DNA of 48,335 nt from an uncultured Rhodospirillales bacterium. GTDB lineage: Bacteria; Pseudomonadota; Alphaproteobacteria; Acetobacterales; Acetobacteraceae. Of this stretch, positions 1 through 7,986 are shown in pieces (position 1 is the stretch's first letter; every line of letters starts with the position of its first letter). Location of the stretch: positions 1 through 48,335 of the forward strand of contig CAIJTR010000058.1 in the NCBI GenBank assembly GCA_903823665.1, in the 5' to 3' direction. Below the pieces are notes generated by a model. The model did not search any database and was not told the origin of the DNA. It saw only the letters and a list, made by a program, of their open reading frames with translations. Position numbers and translations under genes: made by a program.

Positions 1-32
1 CCGTTCCGGTGCAATCTGGTCGGCGCTAAGTT

Positions 33-105
33 GCTCTAGAGTCATATGTTTCTAGAGCACGAACTTTCGACCAGATGATTCCATCTGGTCGAAACGTGCT
101 CTAGA
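33..105. repeat. Nested inverted repeats built on TCTAGAGCAC
   Basis: A long hairpin has arms at 51-77 and 82-105. The arms pair over 24 bases, with a 3-base bulge (AAC, 62-64) and a 4-base loop (ATTC). A second inverted repeat, GCTCTAGA at 33-40 against TCTAGAGC at 51-58, shares the left arm, so the structure could switch between two folds. The stretch at 14-42 looks like a decayed copy of the right arm. Palindromes of this style are common between alphaproteobacterial genes. No coding sequence covers it and its role is unknown. Confidence 0.7.
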
Positions 106-110
106 GCCTA

Positions 111-195
111 GGGCGCAGTCCGCTTTGGGACTGCACGTTCTGTTGTGATGGCGTGGATTCATCGGAGGCGGCGCAGTTTCAAAGCGAGCTGCACC
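111..195. repeat. Two REP-like palindromes (copies A and B)
   Basis: Copy A (113-136) and copy B (171-195) each fold on themselves around the pattern GTGCAGTC...GACTGCAC. They are also inverted relative to each other, so the whole 85 bases can form one larger hairpin. Related copies lie at 763-788, 46502-46527 and 46546-46571. They sit about 80 bases upstream of the orphan gene at 276, just as copies D and E sit upstream of its paralogue at 46671. Confidence 0.75.
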
Positions 196-275
196 CTGCG
201 TTAATTTTTCTTGCAAAATGGTGATGAGTGTGTCATAGAGAATAACTCAATCTCTGGCACAGGAACCCCGCTCCC

Positions 276-758
276 ATGACCGTCTCGCGTTCCCCCGCAA
301 CCCCTGATCCGATGGCGTTGCTCTGCCTGATCGGCGGGGCGGTGCGTGGCGCGGGGGAGTGGAATCTGCTGATGCAGTTGATCATCATAGCCAATCTTTG
401 CCCTGCGATCCGGCACGCTTTGCTGGCGTGGCTGGCCACCGAAGAGCGTTATGCGCACTTGGAGTTTGCCGAAGAGCGCGGTGTTGTCGAGGATGGATGG
501 GATGGGCCGGACGGGTATTGTCGCGGCTTCATGACGCCCAAGGGCCGCGTGGTGCTGTGGCGGCATGTGACCCGGTTCGGGCTTGCTGTGATGGTGCCGG
601 TGGTGGTCGCCCCGCCGGTCTGTCTCGCGGGGAAGCCCGCACCAATACCCGGCTGGAGCGTTGCGAGGCAGTTAGCAGGTCTCTCTTTTTTCAGAATTTT
701 TTTGCCCGCCCTGAGCGCGTTACCCTTGCTTGTTCTAATTGTTCCGGGATCGCAATAA
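276..758 (+). CDS. Orphan conserved protein, paralogue of 46671-47150
   Basis: This encodes 160 residues of a family I do not recognise. It aligns without gaps to the protein at 46671-47150 over the first 110 or so residues, at roughly three-quarters identity. Conserved blocks include ATPDP, GGAVRGAGEWNLLMQL, HALLAWL, TEERY, GVVEDGW and GFMTPKGRVVLWRHVTRFG. Many DNA differences between the copies are synonymous, which supports real coding and selection on the protein. The last 50 residues diverge but stay hydrophobic and could form one or two membrane segments. There is no signal peptide. The start sits after an AGGAA-like ribosome site (around 260). A weak hairpin (237-241 with 251-255) precedes the start, at the position of a stronger hairpin in the paralogue. 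Function unknown. Confidence 0.7.
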   Translation: MTVSRSPATPDPMALLCLIGGAVRGAGEWNLLMQLIIIANLCPAIRHALLAWLATEERYAHLEFAEERGVVEDGWDGPDGYCRGFMTPKGRVVLWRHVTRFGLAVMVPVVVAPPVCLAGKPAPIPGWSVARQLAGLSFFRIFLPALSALPLLVLIVPGSQ

Positions 759-788
759 AAAAGGTGCTGTCCCAAAGCGGACTGCACC
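757..788 (-). terminator. Intrinsic terminator made from a REP-like palindrome (copy C)
   Basis: Read on the minus strand, the palindrome 788-763 (GGTGCAGT...AGCACC) is followed directly by six T (762-757). This is the form of a Rho-independent terminator. It lies 15 bases beyond the stop of the last gene of the minus-strand operon (803). It is copy C of the dispersed 26-bp palindrome family. It also sits 5 bases after the stop of the convergent gene 276-758, but has no T-run on that strand. Confidence 0.75.
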
Positions 789-802
789 CTGCGGGGGCGG
801 GG

Positions 803-1318
803 CTACTTCACAAACGTCAGCTGAACCTCGCCGACATCGATGCCGAGTTTGGTGACGTTGGTGTGATTGAGCACGATGTGGTCGTTCTGGCGGAACAACC
901 AGTCGTCGAAATCAAGCCGGTAGCTGGAGCTGCCTGCTTTGATGTCGGCGACGTAGTGCATCCGGTAGGCGTTGCCGGAGAATTCGCCGGGGGCCACACC
1001 GATCACGTCTGGCGCTGTGCCTTCCCAGGAGCCGTCGCCGGTGGGGCGGAAGGTCCAGTGGCGTTCCTGCTTCTCACCGTCATCGTAGGTGAAGTCTTCA
1101 TCGAGCTTGAACAGGTCGCCGTCCCGGTGGCCATGCATGGCGACCTTGAACTGGCGCTTCACGTCTCCGGCGCGGTTGAGGAAGAGGCCGTAGCCGGTGC
1201 TGTCGCCCTCGAAATACTGGTCGATGCGCATCTCCGGCTGGAACTTGGCGAAATCCTGCACGGTGTTGGATGCGCAGCCGATCAAAGGGAGCAGAAGGAG
1301 GGGAGCAAAGAAGCGCAT
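803..1318 (-). CDS. DUF3833 family lipoprotein
   Basis: This encodes 171 residues with a lipoprotein signal peptide: a hydrophobic N-terminus and a lipobox ending L-I-G-C at residue 15. The mature protein would be anchored to a membrane on the periplasmic side. The body (residues 25-171) matches my memory of DUF3833: FAKFQPEMRIDQYFEGDSTG near the start, a GDGSWEGTAPDVIGVA-type middle, and DDWLFRQND near the end. The biochemical role of the family is unknown. DUF3833 genes recur beside Cfa-family methyltransferases, DUF1365 and COG2907 oxidoreductases, which fits its place as the last gene of this operon. The start has AGGA 8 bases upstream. It is 9 bases after the phosphatase gene. Confidence 0.85.
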   Translation of the reverse strand: MRFFAPLLLLPLIGCASNTVQDFAKFQPEMRIDQYFEGDSTGYGLFLNRAGDVKRQFKVAMHGHRDGDLFKLDEDFTYDDGEKQERHWTFRPTGDGSWEGTAPDVIGVAPGEFSGNAYRMHYVADIKAGSSSYRLDFDDWLFRQNDHIVLNHTNVTKLGIDVGEVQLTFVK

Positions 1319-1327
1319 GAGATGATC

Positions 1328-2011
1328 CTAATGAGAGGCCAGCGGCGGCAGGTCCACCCAGGAGAGATGCCCGCCTTTGCCGGCCCCCGTGTCCAGGAAG
1401 ACGGCAACACCGCCAAGATTGCCTTTTCGGATATAGGGACGCCCATTGGTACTTCTGCGGTCATGCCCGCAATAAACCGTCAGGCCCTCTGGAATCCGGT
1501 CCACCCAGCGCAGCGAGCGCTCGGGGTAGCCGTCCGATTGGGTGCGTCCGGTGTGTTCTCCATAGAGTGCCCTGGACAGCACGCCGGTGACGCGGCCTTC
1601 GGGGGCCGGAGGTGGCGGGTCCTCAAGCATTGCCGTGTGGAAGCCGCCATGGACGAACATACGCTCCCGCTGGATCAGCCAGGCAGGCGCGCGGGCGAAT
1701 TCATCAAGGGCGCGCTGCTTCAGATCGTCGTCGAGCTGGGACAGGGTTTGGGCCAGATGCTGGTCCATACGCACCTCACGCCCGGCCAAGGCGCGGGCGA
1801 GTTTGAGATCATGGTTGCCGAGAATGAAGAGGCCGCGCTTTTGGTCGATGAGGTCGAACGCCATGCGAAGGGTGGTCGCACTGTCCGGCCCGTAATCAAC
1901 AAGGTCGCCAAGCTGGATGATGAAGCGGTCGGTTTCCATCGCAGCCGAGAATGCGCGCGCATCACCATGCACGTCTCCTACCACGCGAAGGCCCACGCCA
2001 GCAGGGATCAA
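1328..2011 (-). CDS. Metallophosphoesterase, PPP-type serine/threonine phosphatase fold
   Basis: From a TTG at 2011 the product is 227 residues. It carries the metal-binding motifs of the calcineurin/PPP fold in order: GDVHG (about 12-16), GDLVDYG, GNHDLK, VHGGF and CGHDRR. A soluble bimetallic phosphohydrolase is therefore clear, though the substrate cannot be read from sequence. The reading frame stays open upstream to 2113, but that part overlaps the MFS gene. I chose TTG because it makes a 4-base TTGA overlap with the MFS stop, the junction style used throughout this operon, and leaves the short N-terminus normal for the family. GTG at 1996 is an alternative. A phosphatase inside this lipid/photolyase operon is not a neighbour I know as standard. 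Confidence 0.8.
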   Translation of the reverse strand: MIPAGVGLRVVGDVHGDARAFSAAMETDRFIIQLGDLVDYGPDSATTLRMAFDLIDQKRGLFILGNHDLKLARALAGREVRMDQHLAQTLSQLDDDLKQRALDEFARAPAWLIQRERMFVHGGFHTAMLEDPPPPAPEGRVTGVLSRALYGEHTGRTQSDGYPERSLRWVDRIPEGLTVYCGHDRRSTNGRPYIRKGNLGGVAVFLDTGAGKGGHLSWVDLPPLASH

Positions 2012-3318
2012 CGTGCGAGCTCCGCCCGTATCCGAGCCTGCTCCGCAGCGTTGATTGGAAAGTTCCACATACAGATCACAGCACTCAGTTTGAGCCCGAT
2101 TGGCAAAAGACAATAGAGGGCAATCAGCGTCTCCAACTGCAAACTTGCGTTACCTCCCGCTGAATTGAAGCCCACGAGGTCGAGGATACCAAACGCAAGC
2201 CCGGCGGAGAGCGCGTTTCCGGCCTTTTGCGCCATCGTCCAGGCGGCAAAAAATAAACCGGCGCGGGGCTCGCCGTGGTTGAGGGTGTCGAGGTCGATGA
2301 CGTCGGCCTGCATGGAGGGGGGGAGGGCGAGATCGGCCCCCAATCCGGCCCCGGTGCCGAGGCAGATCAGCAGAAATCCCAGCACATCGCCGGGGCCGAG
2401 GAGGAGGACGGGGAGGAAGGCCGCACAGGTCCAGATCATGGCCCAGGCCCAGGCACGGTGTTTGCCGATTCGGTTGGACACCCAGGACCAGAATGGGACG
2501 GAGATGATGCCGGTGGCGAAGAAGGCGAGCAGGAGCGGGCCGGATTGGTCGGCGGCGTGGAGCACTTCGCGGCAGAGGAGGAGGAAGAGGGCGGCGGGCA
2601 AGCCGTTGGCAATGCCGTTCAGCGCCCAGGCAGCGAGCAGACGTCGAAAGGGGCGATTGGCCCATGCTGTGCGCAACGACTCGGCGAGGCCAGGCTGCGG
2701 AATTTCGGTGGTGATGGCGGGCTCTGCCACCTGGGTGAGCAGGGCGATGAGGGCTGGGATGCTGAGTGCGGCGCAGATGATGGCGAGGAGATGGAGCGTG
2801 GCTCCTGGATCGGACAGCCCGAGGGCGGCCGGGATGACGGCGGAGACGACGATGCCGGCGAGCGTCAGCCCCTCGCGCCAGCTGACGATACGGGTGCGCT
2901 CGCGGTAATCATCCGAGAGTTCTGCACCCCAGGCCTGCCAGGGGAGAGCGATCATGCTCCAGCCGAGCGTGAGCGCCATGTAGGAGAATGCGAGCCAGAT
3001 TGGGCCCGCGCCTTGAGAGGGGAAGAAGAGGGCGGCACCGCCAATCAGGCCAACCGGGATGGCGGCGATGATGATAGGCTTGCGCCTGCCGATGCGGGTG
3101 CGCAGCCTGTCCGACAATCGGCCGATGGCGGGATCGACGATGACGTCGGTCAGCCGGACCAAGGTGAGCACAAGGCCCACCATGCCAAGGCTGACGCCCA
3201 TCGTCCCCGCCCAGAAGGTGGGGAGATAGACGTTCAGCGGCAGGCCAAGGATCGCCAGCGGCAGGGCGGGGGCGGCGTAGGAAATCAGCCTCCGCCACGC
3301 GAGCCGGGCGATGGTCAA
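2008..3318 (-). CDS. MFS transporter of the MelB/GPH (COG2211) type
   Basis: This encodes a 436-residue inner-membrane protein with about 12 hydrophobic segments. It has the loop-2/3 signature GRLSDRLRTRIGRRKP, typical of the glycoside-pentoside-hexuronide:cation symporter branch of the major facilitator superfamily. Transporters of this branch occur in the photolyase/Cfa/DUF1365 clusters of other bacteria, where the cargo is not known. A lipid or a lipid-modifying metabolite is possible, but that is inference. An ATG at 3357 is open but overlaps the upstream gene by 43 bases. TTG at 3318 gives a TTGA overlap with the upstream stop and starts close to the first membrane helix (LISYAAPALPL), so I prefer it. 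Confidence 0.85.
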   Translation of the reverse strand: MTIARLAWRRLISYAAPALPLAILGLPLNVYLPTFWAGTMGVSLGMVGLVLTLVRLTDVIVDPAIGRLSDRLRTRIGRRKPIIIAAIPVGLIGGAALFFPSQGAGPIWLAFSYMALTLGWSMIALPWQAWGAELSDDYRERTRIVSWREGLTLAGIVVSAVIPAALGLSDPGATLHLLAIICAALSIPALIALLTQVAEPAITTEIPQPGLAESLRTAWANRPFRRLLAAWALNGIANGLPAALFLLLCREVLHAADQSGPLLLAFFATGIISVPFWSWVSNRIGKHRAWAWAMIWTCAAFLPVLLLGPGDVLGFLLICLGTGAGLGADLALPPSMQADVIDLDTLNHGEPRAGLFFAAWTMAQKAGNALSAGLAFGILDLVGFNSAGGNASLQLETLIALYCLLPIGLKLSAVICMWNFPINAAEQARIRAELAR

Positions 3319-4556
3319 GCGGTTCGGGCGAGCAGGATCTGGCCCACGTCGGTCCATCCGGCGCGGAAGCCGGTTTCGCAGTAGAGCAGGTAGTATTCCC
3401 AGAGCCGCTTGAAGCGCTGGTCAGCCGGCATGCGGCTGAGGCGGGTGGCACTGGCGATGCGCGGCCAGACGGATTGGAAACTCTCATTCCAGCGATGCAG
3501 CGTCTCGGCGTAGTCAGTGCCGAACCAGTGCTCGGATTTCCATTCGAGACCCGCGCGCGCCACTTCCTCACGCAGTCGGTTCGGGCTTGGGAGCATGCCG
3601 CCGGGGAAGATGTGGCGCTGGATGAAATCGGCACTGCGCTGATAAGTGGGGAAGAGGCGGTCGCAGATCGTGATGGTCTGAATGCCGGCGAGGCCACCGG
3701 GCTGCAGGCGCTCGCGCACGGTGTTGAAGTAGACCGGCCAGAATTTCTGTCCCACGGCCTCGAACATTTCGATGGAGGCGATGCGGTCAAAGCGCTCCGG
3801 CACGTCTCGATAATCCTGCAGCCGGAACTCCACCTGATCGGACAGGCCGGCATCGGCGATGCGCTTCTGCGCGTAGGCGAGTTGGGAGGGCGAGAGGGTG
3901 ACGCCGGTGACGCGGGCGCCGTAGTCCCGTGCGGCGACTTCGGCAAACGCGCCCCAGCCACAGCCGATTTCAAGCAAACTCATGCCGGGCTTGATGTCGA
4001 TGGCCTGACACAGTTTGTGGATCTTGGCGAGCTGGGCGTCCTTCAGCGTCTGCTCCGGGCTGGTGAACAGGGCGGAGGAGTAGGTCATGGTGGGGTCGAG
4101 CCACTGGGAGTAGAACTCGTTGCCGAGGTCGTAATGCTCGATGATGTTGCGCTTCGCCCCGTTGCGGGTGTTCGGGCGCAGGCGGTGCATGACGGCGTTG
4201 ACGAGGCGCATCCAGCGCGAGCCGGCCAGCGTGGCCTCCCACTCCGCCTCGTTCGCGGCGGCCAGCGCCATGACGGCGCGCAAATCCGGCGTTTCCCACA
4301 GCCCGTCGATATAGGCCTCCGCGAGCCCGATGTTGCCGCCCAGCATCAGCCGCTTGATGGCGAGCTTATTGAGCATGATCACGGTCGCCTCTGGCCCCTC
4401 ATGCGGCGCGTTGATGCGGTGCGTGCTGCCATCCGGCAGGACGAGCGTGAGGTGACCGCAACGGATCATACCGGCGAGCTTCAGGGCCATTTGCGACCAG
4501 CGATCCCGCGGTGGGGCTGATTGCAGGCTGGACATGGTGGCGTCGGTTCCGCTCAT
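3315..4556 (-). CDS. Cfa-family SAM-dependent lipid methyltransferase with altered active site
   Basis: This encodes 413 residues and aligns along its length with E. coli cyclopropane fatty acid synthase. It has a SAM motif LLEIGCGWGAFAE (194-206), EHYDLGNEFY (140-149), QDYRDV, SIEMFEAVG and GTDYAETL. The family acts on unsaturated chains of membrane phospholipids using S-adenosylmethionine. Of the E. coli bicarbonate-site residues, Glu239 (E266 here), Ile268 (I295) and Tyr317 (Y349) are kept. Cys139 is Ser (S161) and His266 is Gln (Q293, in IQTIT). This suggests a subfamily that may methylate rather than cyclopropanate, for example a UfaM-like enzyme. It overlaps the DUF1365 gene by 4 bases. 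Family assignment is firm; the exact reaction is open. Confidence 0.9.
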   Translation of the reverse strand: MSGTDATMSSLQSAPPRDRWSQMALKLAGMIRCGHLTLVLPDGSTHRINAPHEGPEATVIMLNKLAIKRLMLGGNIGLAEAYIDGLWETPDLRAVMALAAANEAEWEATLAGSRWMRLVNAVMHRLRPNTRNGAKRNIIEHYDLGNEFYSQWLDPTMTYSSALFTSPEQTLKDAQLAKIHKLCQAIDIKPGMSLLEIGCGWGAFAEVAARDYGARVTGVTLSPSQLAYAQKRIADAGLSDQVEFRLQDYRDVPERFDRIASIEMFEAVGQKFWPVYFNTVRERLQPGGLAGIQTITICDRLFPTYQRSADFIQRHIFPGGMLPSPNRLREEVARAGLEWKSEHWFGTDYAETLHRWNESFQSVWPRIASATRLSRMPADQRFKRLWEYYLLYCETGFRAGWTDVGQILLARTA

Positions 4557-5305
4557 GCGGTGGCTCCTGAGATGTCATCGAGGGGAGGAGGAAGCGGATG
4601 GAAGCGGGCACCGCGCAGCTTGAGGCGGATGGCTTCCCAGTGGATGGCGGCGAACACCTTGGCTGGCATCAGCGGCATGGCGAGCAGCAGACGGGCGAGG
4701 GTGGTGTCTGTCAGGGGCTGTTTGGCGAGCTGCATATAGGCGGTCATGCGCGGGGTGTCTTCGGCCCCGTAGCGGATGGTGAGGCGGAACTCGTCGTGGT
4801 CTGGGTTGGAGAAGGCGAAGCGGTAGCCGCCCTGCATATCAAAAAACGGCGAGACATGCATTTTCTTGGCGGCCTGCTGCTCGATCAGCCCGTCCGCGTT
4901 CGGCACAGGCAACACGTAGGCGGTTTGGTCGCCGAAGGTGTTCTTCACCTGGTGGATCACGGCCCCAAGTCTGCCCTCGGCATTGTGGCAGAGGTAGAAC
5001 GCGATCGGGTTGAAGGCGTAGCCGAGCACGCGGGGGATGGCCATGAAGCGGATGCTTGCTGCGAACTCTGCAAGGCCCGCGCGGGCGAGATGCGCCTCCG
5101 CCCATGGCCGCAGTGGCGTGCCGTCACGCGGGCCATGGTCGCGGTCGTGCAGGGAGACGAGGCCTGCGCGGTTGCGGTGGAACAGGCGGGATTGCTGGGG
5201 CACGTCGAGATCACAGGACAGCATCCACATCCGGTAGCTGAACCGGTGCTGGAACGGCGTGTGCCGCACGTGGGAAACATGGCCGATGTGCAGGCTCGTG
5301 GTCAT
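4553..5305 (-). CDS. DUF1365 family protein
   Basis: This encodes 250 residues. The N-terminus has the family pattern HIGHVSHVRHTPFQHRFSY, followed by GYAFNPIAFYLCHN, EVKNTFGD-like VKNTFGDQ and MHVSPFFDMQGGY. The family is widespread, has no established reaction, and is nearly always encoded between a COG2907 FAD oxidoreductase and a Cfa-type methyltransferase, exactly as here. No signal peptide is seen; it is probably cytoplasmic or membrane-associated. Both ends overlap neighbours by 4 bases, so translation is likely coupled. From context it probably acts in the same lipid modification as the two flanking enzymes. Confidence 0.9.
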   Translation of the reverse strand: MTTSLHIGHVSHVRHTPFQHRFSYRMWMLSCDLDVPQQSRLFHRNRAGLVSLHDRDHGPRDGTPLRPWAEAHLARAGLAEFAASIRFMAIPRVLGYAFNPIAFYLCHNAEGRLGAVIHQVKNTFGDQTAYVLPVPNADGLIEQQAAKKMHVSPFFDMQGGYRFAFSNPDHDEFRLTIRYGAEDTPRMTAYMQLAKQPLTDTTLARLLLAMPLMPAKVFAAIHWEAIRLKLRGARFHPLPPPLDDISGATA

Positions 5306-6591
5306 GCCGCCAGACGTTCCGTGGATGCCGCCCAGGGTGGGGTGATGCCGAGCAATGCGGCCACTCGTACCGCCGACGCGATGCCGTCCTCATGGAAGCC
5401 CCAGCCGGACCATGCACCGCAGAAGTAGAGACGATCCTGGCCCTGAATGCCCGGCAGCTTGTCCTGCGCGTCCATGGCGGCGGCGTCGAATTGCGGGTGG
5501 CGGTAGTGGCGGGTGAGCAGGACGGATTTTGGATCAGGCTGGCGCAACGGGTTCAGCGTGACCAGCAGCGGGAGCTTGGTTTGCAGGGATTGGAGCTTGT
5601 TCATCCAGTAGGTGAGGCTGACGGTTTGCGCGTGGTCGGTGGTACCGTCTGACAGATAGTTCCAGGCCGACCAGACGGCGCGGCGCACCGGCATGAAGGA
5701 GGCGTCGGTGTGCAGAACGGCGAGGTTCTCCTGGCAGCGGAATGCGCCGAGGACGGATTGCTCGGCAGGCGTTGGCTGCTCAATCATGGCGAGCGCCTGA
5801 TCGGCGTGGCAGGCGAGCACCGCCTCGTCGAACCGCTCGCTGGTGCCGTTTTGCAGGTGGATCGTGACCCCCTCGGCATCACGCGAGATGGTGGCGACGG
5901 CGCTGGACAGCCGGACATCGCCGAGTTGGGCCACCATCTTCGAGACGTAGTTGCGCGAGCCGCCATCGACGGTGCGCCACGCTGGACGGTCGGTGAGCTG
6001 CAGCAGCCCATGGTTCTGGAAGAAGCGGGCGAAATGGCTGGCCGGGAAGGCCCGCATGCCTTCGACGGAGGCGGACCAGATGGCGGCACCCATCGGCAGG
6101 ATGTGGTCCTCGATGAAGGGGGCCCCGTATTTGTTTGCATCCAGCCACGCGCCGAGGCTTTGTGTGGAGGGCGCGGAGAGCAAAGCGGGCGCGTTGCGGT
6201 AGAAGCGCAGAATGTCGCTGACCATGCTCCAAAAGCGCGGGCGCAGCAGGTTTCGCTTCTGCGCGAACATCTGGGACAGCTCGCCACCGGCATATTCCAT
6301 GCGACCCCCGCCGATTGAGACGCCGAAGGACATGTCGGTTGGTTTTGTGACCACCCCGAGATGGGCGAAGAGGCCCACGAGATTGGGGTAGTTCAAGGCG
6401 TTATAGACGATGAAGCCAGTGTCCACGGCCACGGGCTTGCCAGCGACTTCGACGAGTTGGGTGTCGGCATGGCCACCGGCGCGCGGCTCCGCCTCGAACA
6501 GCGTGACGTCGAACGCGTCCCGCGCGAGCCAGGCGGCGGACAGGCCGGAGATGCCGGCCCCGATCACGGCGATTTTGCGTTTTGTACTCAT
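5302..6591 (-). CDS. FAD/NAD(P)-binding oxidoreductase, COG2907 (amine-oxidase-like)
   Basis: This encodes 429 residues with an N-terminal dinucleotide-binding motif VIGAGISGLSAAW (9-21), an acidic end of strand 2 (LFEAEPRAGGH) and a C-terminal FAD-contact region (LYFCGAWSGWGFHEDG). Members of this branch (NAD/FAD-binding protein, COG2907) resemble flavin amine oxidases and carotenoid or protoporphyrinogen desaturases. In the Rhodobacter sphaeroides furan fatty acid pathway, as I recall it, a flavoprotein desaturase (UfaD) acts after a Cfa-like methylase, so this gene could play that part. The start ATG overlaps the photolyase stop by 4 bases. Confidence 0.88.
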   Translation of the reverse strand: MSTKRKIAVIGAGISGLSAAWLARDAFDVTLFEAEPRAGGHADTQLVEVAGKPVAVDTGFIVYNALNYPNLVGLFAHLGVVTKPTDMSFGVSIGGGRMEYAGGELSQMFAQKRNLLRPRFWSMVSDILRFYRNAPALLSAPSTQSLGAWLDANKYGAPFIEDHILPMGAAIWSASVEGMRAFPASHFARFFQNHGLLQLTDRPAWRTVDGGSRNYVSKMVAQLGDVRLSSAVATISRDAEGVTIHLQNGTSERFDEAVLACHADQALAMIEQPTPAEQSVLGAFRCQENLAVLHTDASFMPVRRAVWSAWNYLSDGTTDHAQTVSLTYWMNKLQSLQTKLPLLVTLNPLRQPDPKSVLLTRHYRHPQFDAAAMDAQDKLPGIQGQDRLYFCGAWSGWGFHEDGIASAVRVAALLGITPPWAASTERLAA

Positions 6592-7964
6592 GGTGCTGAC
6601 TTTGTGATGGTCTTCAATGCGTCCAGGGCGCGGGCGCGGCCGAAGGCGAGATCGACGATGGGGGATGGGTAGTTTTTCGGCGGATTGGGCGCGTTCCAGG
6701 GGCTGTGGATATATTTTTCCGCCATCGTTTCAAGTTCCGGCACGTAATGACGCACATAAGCGCCATCGGCGTCGAATTTCTCGCCTTGCAGGCTGGGGTT
6801 GAACACACGAAAGAAGGGCGCTGCGTCAGCCCCGGAGCCTGCGACCCATTGCCAGGAGGCGGCGTTGGCGGCGAGGTCAGCATCGACCAGCGTGTCCCAG
6901 AACCAGCGTTCTCCCTCCCGCCAGTCGATCAGCAGGTGCTTGATGAGAAAGCTGGCGGTGATCATGCGCACACGGTTGTGCATCCAGCCGGTTTGCCACA
7001 GCTGACGCATGCCGGCATCGACGATGGGAACGCCGGTTTGGCCGCGTTGCCAAGCGTGGAGGGCTTTCGTGTCGGTGCGCCAGGGGAAGGCGGCGTAGGC
7101 TGGCTTGAGCGGGGCTTCCGGCAAAGCGGGGAAGTGCCAGAGCAGGTTGGAGGAAAATTCGCGCCACAGAATCTCGGTGCGAAACACCTCGTTGCCACGA
7201 CCCTCGCCGGTGGCCTGCCAGACGGTGTTCGGCGAGATTTCGCCCCAGGCCAGATGCGGGGAGAGCATCGAGGTGCCGATTTGGCCGGGCAGGTTGCGCG
7301 CGGTGTCGTAGGCGGCAGCTTTCGGCAGGAAGGCCTTGAGGCGCGCGGCTGCACCTTTTTCGCCGGGCGTGTGAACGGACAGGCCGGCGGACCAGTCCGG
7401 GTGCGTCGGCAGCAGCTTCCAATCGTTGAGTTCATCGCTGGGCGGGAGCGTGGCGGCGGGCAGGGATTTGGGGGCTGGGATTGGCGGGTGCGGCTGATAC
7501 TCCCGCAGGCAGGCGCGGGAATAGGGAGTGAACACGCCATAGGGTGTGCCGGAGCCGGTCTTGATTGCATCGGGGTGGAACAGCAGTGCCGTGCGGTGGG
7601 TGTGGATGGGCACGCCCAACTTGAGACTGTCGATGGCTCGCCGCGCCCAGGGCTCGGTGGGCAGGCCGACATGGATCTCGCTGGCTTTGGTTTCGGCCAG
7701 CAGCCGGGAAAGTTCCTTGGCGTAGTGGCCTCTCCGCAGAATCAGACGGAGGCCGAGCTTGCGCAGATCGGCATCGAGCGAGGCGAGGCTGTGATGCAGC
7801 CACCAGCGTGAGGCTCCGCCCGGTGCCCATTCCGCCGCCGTTTCATCATCGAGGATGAACACCGGCACCACCGGACGCCCATCCGCCAGCGCCGCTGCCA
7901 AGGCTGCGTTGTCATGCAGACGCAGGTCGCGGCGAAACCAAAGCAAGGCAGGCGTGGATGTCAT
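6588..7964 (-). CDS. phrB: Deoxyribodipyrimidine photolyase (cryptochrome/photolyase family)
   Basis: This encodes 458 residues of a class I-type photolyase. The N-terminal alpha/beta antenna domain begins LLWFRRDLRLHDN. The C-terminal FAD-binding domain has WREFSSNLLWHFP, GMRQLWQTGWMHNRVRMI, DADLAANAASWQWVAG and FFRVFNP. It uses blue light and reduced FAD to split cyclobutane pyrimidine dimers. I placed the start at the ATG just before TSTPALLWF; a start 9 codons upstream (7991) would add an atypical tail. It is the first gene of the minus-strand operon, and a perfect palindrome (7987-8006) lies just upstream. Position ahead of lipid-modifying genes matches light or singlet-oxygen regulated clusters elsewhere. 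Confidence 0.95.
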   Translation of the reverse strand: MTSTPALLWFRRDLRLHDNAALAAALADGRPVVPVFILDDETAAEWAPGGASRWWLHHSLASLDADLRKLGLRLILRRGHYAKELSRLLAETKASEIHVGLPTEPWARRAIDSLKLGVPIHTHRTALLFHPDAIKTGSGTPYGVFTPYSRACLREYQPHPPIPAPKSLPAATLPPSDELNDWKLLPTHPDWSAGLSVHTPGEKGAAARLKAFLPKAAAYDTARNLPGQIGTSMLSPHLAWGEISPNTVWQATGEGRGNEVFRTEILWREFSSNLLWHFPALPEAPLKPAYAAFPWRTDTKALHAWQRGQTGVPIVDAGMRQLWQTGWMHNRVRMITASFLIKHLLIDWREGERWFWDTLVDADLAANAASWQWVAGSGADAAPFFRVFNPSLQGEKFDADGAYVRHYVPELETMAEKYIHSPWNAPNPPKNYPSPIVDLAFGRARALDALKTITKSAP

Positions 7965-7986
7965 GTGTGAATGGGGACCAAAACTG

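Noticed and set aside
359-2116. A long plus-strand open frame opposite the DUF3833 and phosphatase genes
   Set aside because: It is antisense to two well-supported genes, has no family motif and arises from the high G+C third-position bias.
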